Source: Leptolyngbya sp. SIOISBB (GTDB taxonomy: Bacteria > Cyanobacteriota > Cyanobacteriia > Phormidesmidales > Phormidesmidaceae). Taken from it: a stretch of DNA of 64,000 bases. The position numbers and the translations under genes were made by a program. The number at the start of each line of letters is the position of its first letter. The stretch's first letter is position 1. Under the pieces are notes generated by a model. It was not told the origin of the DNA. It did not search any database and was given only the letters and a program-made list of their open reading frames with translations. Location of the stretch: contig JAAHII010000001.1 in the NCBI GenBank assembly GCA_010671905.1, forward strand, positions 6,534,026 to 6,598,025, written 5' to 3'. This document shows positions 63,050-64,000 of the stretch, one piece after another.

Positions 63050-63805
63050 GTGGAGCAACAGCAAGTGCAAGAAATGCTAACTGCAATCATCTCGGCCGTT
63101 ACTTCAGTTTTGGTTGTGCTCGTAACTTACAGCTTAAATTCTTATCGTGAAGCGAAGTTAAAAGAAAAGAGAGACTATGAAAGAGTCGTTTCAACCTATT
63201 TAAATCCTCTAAGGCTGTCTTTAGTTGAAAACTACTTTCGATTATCTGAAATCTTAGCCAGAGTCTCTGAATCAGACAGGAAACATGAAGCGTTGCTTTA
63301 CGTTGATAATGCGGAAGAAGTTTCTGAAAAATCCTCAAAATGGTTTAACAATCATGGTTGCTACTTAATATCGTCATGCTATATCACAGCCCGCTTATTT
63401 TATTACTTAGACAAAGTTAGGATAGATCTAACATATCTTAAGCTCAGCCAAAAAGATGACACCGAGTTGATTAGTCAGGTAACCATACTCAGCCGATTTT
63501 TTCGGCAAGGATATGGGATTTACTACTTACTACAGCCAAGTATTGGCAATGATATCTATCTTGCTAGCGAACAAAGGCTGATGACCTATCGTGAGTTTTG
63601 CCAGTTACTACAAAATCCAGAGGCTAGGGTTTGGTTCGATAGATTGTTGAATTTCTATATCGAGATGGGCAAGGGGGAACAGCTGAAACGGAGTGAAGAT
63701 ATTCTGAGCGCCATTCAAAATATGTCATTGTTTCTAGATAAGCTTGCAGGTGGAGGAAACTCTATCCAAGAGCGGCTTGAAATTGAAGGTATAAGCTCTT
63801 TCTAA
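63050..63805 (+). CDS. Hypothetical protein, one N-terminal membrane helix
   Basis: A 251-residue protein from GTG 63050; an ATG at 63074 (MLTAIISAVTSV) is as likely. Helix LTAIISAVTSVLVVLVTYSL near the start, then a charged helical body (NSYREAKLKEKRDYERVV) and FNNHGCYLISSCYITARLFY. A+T-rich, unlike its neighbours, so probably acquired. No family recognised; the layout (single helix, then helical body) is seen in small defence effectors, but I have no specific evidence. Confidence 0.6.
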   Translation: MEQQQVQEMLTAIISAVTSVLVVLVTYSLNSYREAKLKEKRDYERVVSTYLNPLRLSLVENYFRLSEILARVSESDRKHEALLYVDNAEEVSEKSSKWFNNHGCYLISSCYITARLFYYLDKVRIDLTYLKLSQKDDTELISQVTILSRFFRQGYGIYYLLQPSIGNDIYLASEQRLMTYREFCQLLQNPEARVWFDRLLNFYIEMGKGEQLKRSEDILSAIQNMSLFLDKLAGGGNSIQERLEIEGISSF

Positions 63806-64000
63806 TACAGCCTGATTTTGCATTGCAAGGACGATCTAGAGAGCTTTTTGATGTCATAAATCATCTTCCGCAAGCGTCTCCGTGAGGATAAAACTGCAGG
63901 CTTTATAAGGGTTCATAGGTCACACTTCATTTGCCCCACGCGACGAGATATTCCAACTTTCAATGCTTTCAGAATACTAATACTCGGTGGCATAAGTCTC
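63806..64000. other. Window end, no gene seen
   Basis: 195 bases after the hypothetical gene with nothing I can support. Confidence 0.4.

Overview
This 64 kb window comes from a cyanobacterial chromosome. Evidence: the 3' end of a photosystem II D1 gene (psbA), hundreds of HIP1 octamers (GCGATCGC), many cyanobacteria-specific small families (DUF4278, ssl1498-type light-harvesting-like protein), an HLR1-like high-light promoter, and G+C-rich genes separated by gaps dense in dispersed palindromic repeats. A filamentous or unicellular Leptolyngbya/Nodosilinea-like organism would fit, but no 16S rRNA is present, so the genus is a guess.

Layout. 1-6.6 kb: psbA end with an abnormal Q_B loop; a receiver-glutaredoxin-like-thioredoxin-reductase fusion; an MFS exporter; a cNMP-domain histidine kinase that is probably the partner of the fusion; an HNH nuclease pair. 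6.7-9 kb: small cyanobacterial proteins with clean terminators, including a secreted protein built of DELR/NLDKDA repeats. 9.2-10.1 kb: a decayed cas-less CRISPR locus and a gene fragment; then tRNA-Leu(GAG). 10.7-19 kb: SRPBCC protein, M14-type deacylase, cupin, ABC ATPase and cysteine hydrolase cluster, a GPH sugar symporter, a phosphoribosyltransferase. 20.4-21.8 kb: a 210 bp MITE split by an ISAs1-type IS. 22-31 kb: EamA transporter, VOC proteins, NTF2-like/MarR pair with tandem operators, relics of a marR/dehydrogenase duplication, TetR-regulated membrane genes. 31-38 kb: lipoprotein, a secreted Tim44-like protein carrying a Hint (intein-like) domain, GNAT, amine oxidase/TetR divergon. 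39.8-43 kb: catalase-peroxidase with a frameshift at its haem ligand, next to a peroxiredoxin lacking its catalytic cysteine. 43-47 kb: MDR reductase/TetR divergon, PPOX protein, acyltransferase. 48-50.5 kb: ppsA (frameshifted). 50.8-58.5 kb: a defence/toxin-antitoxin island (DUF433/DUF5615, Uma2, HEPN-MNT, HicAB, DUF262-DUF1524 nuclease, IS-split arginase-like gene) punctuated by copies of the ppsA 3' end. 58.5-62.7 kb: doxX-histidine kinase-response regulator operon and a type II NADH dehydrogenase.

Three themes run through the window. First, at least six single-base indels disrupt five ORFs and all lie in homopolymers (katG, ppsA, eamA, two transposases), so consensus error must be excluded before calling these pseudogenes. 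Second, four or more families of short dispersed repeats occupy the intergenic space. Third, the strongest candidates for new biology are the ppsA-tail cassette island, the Hint-Tim44 secreted protein, the remodelled D1 Q_B loop, and the cysteine-less peroxiredoxin.
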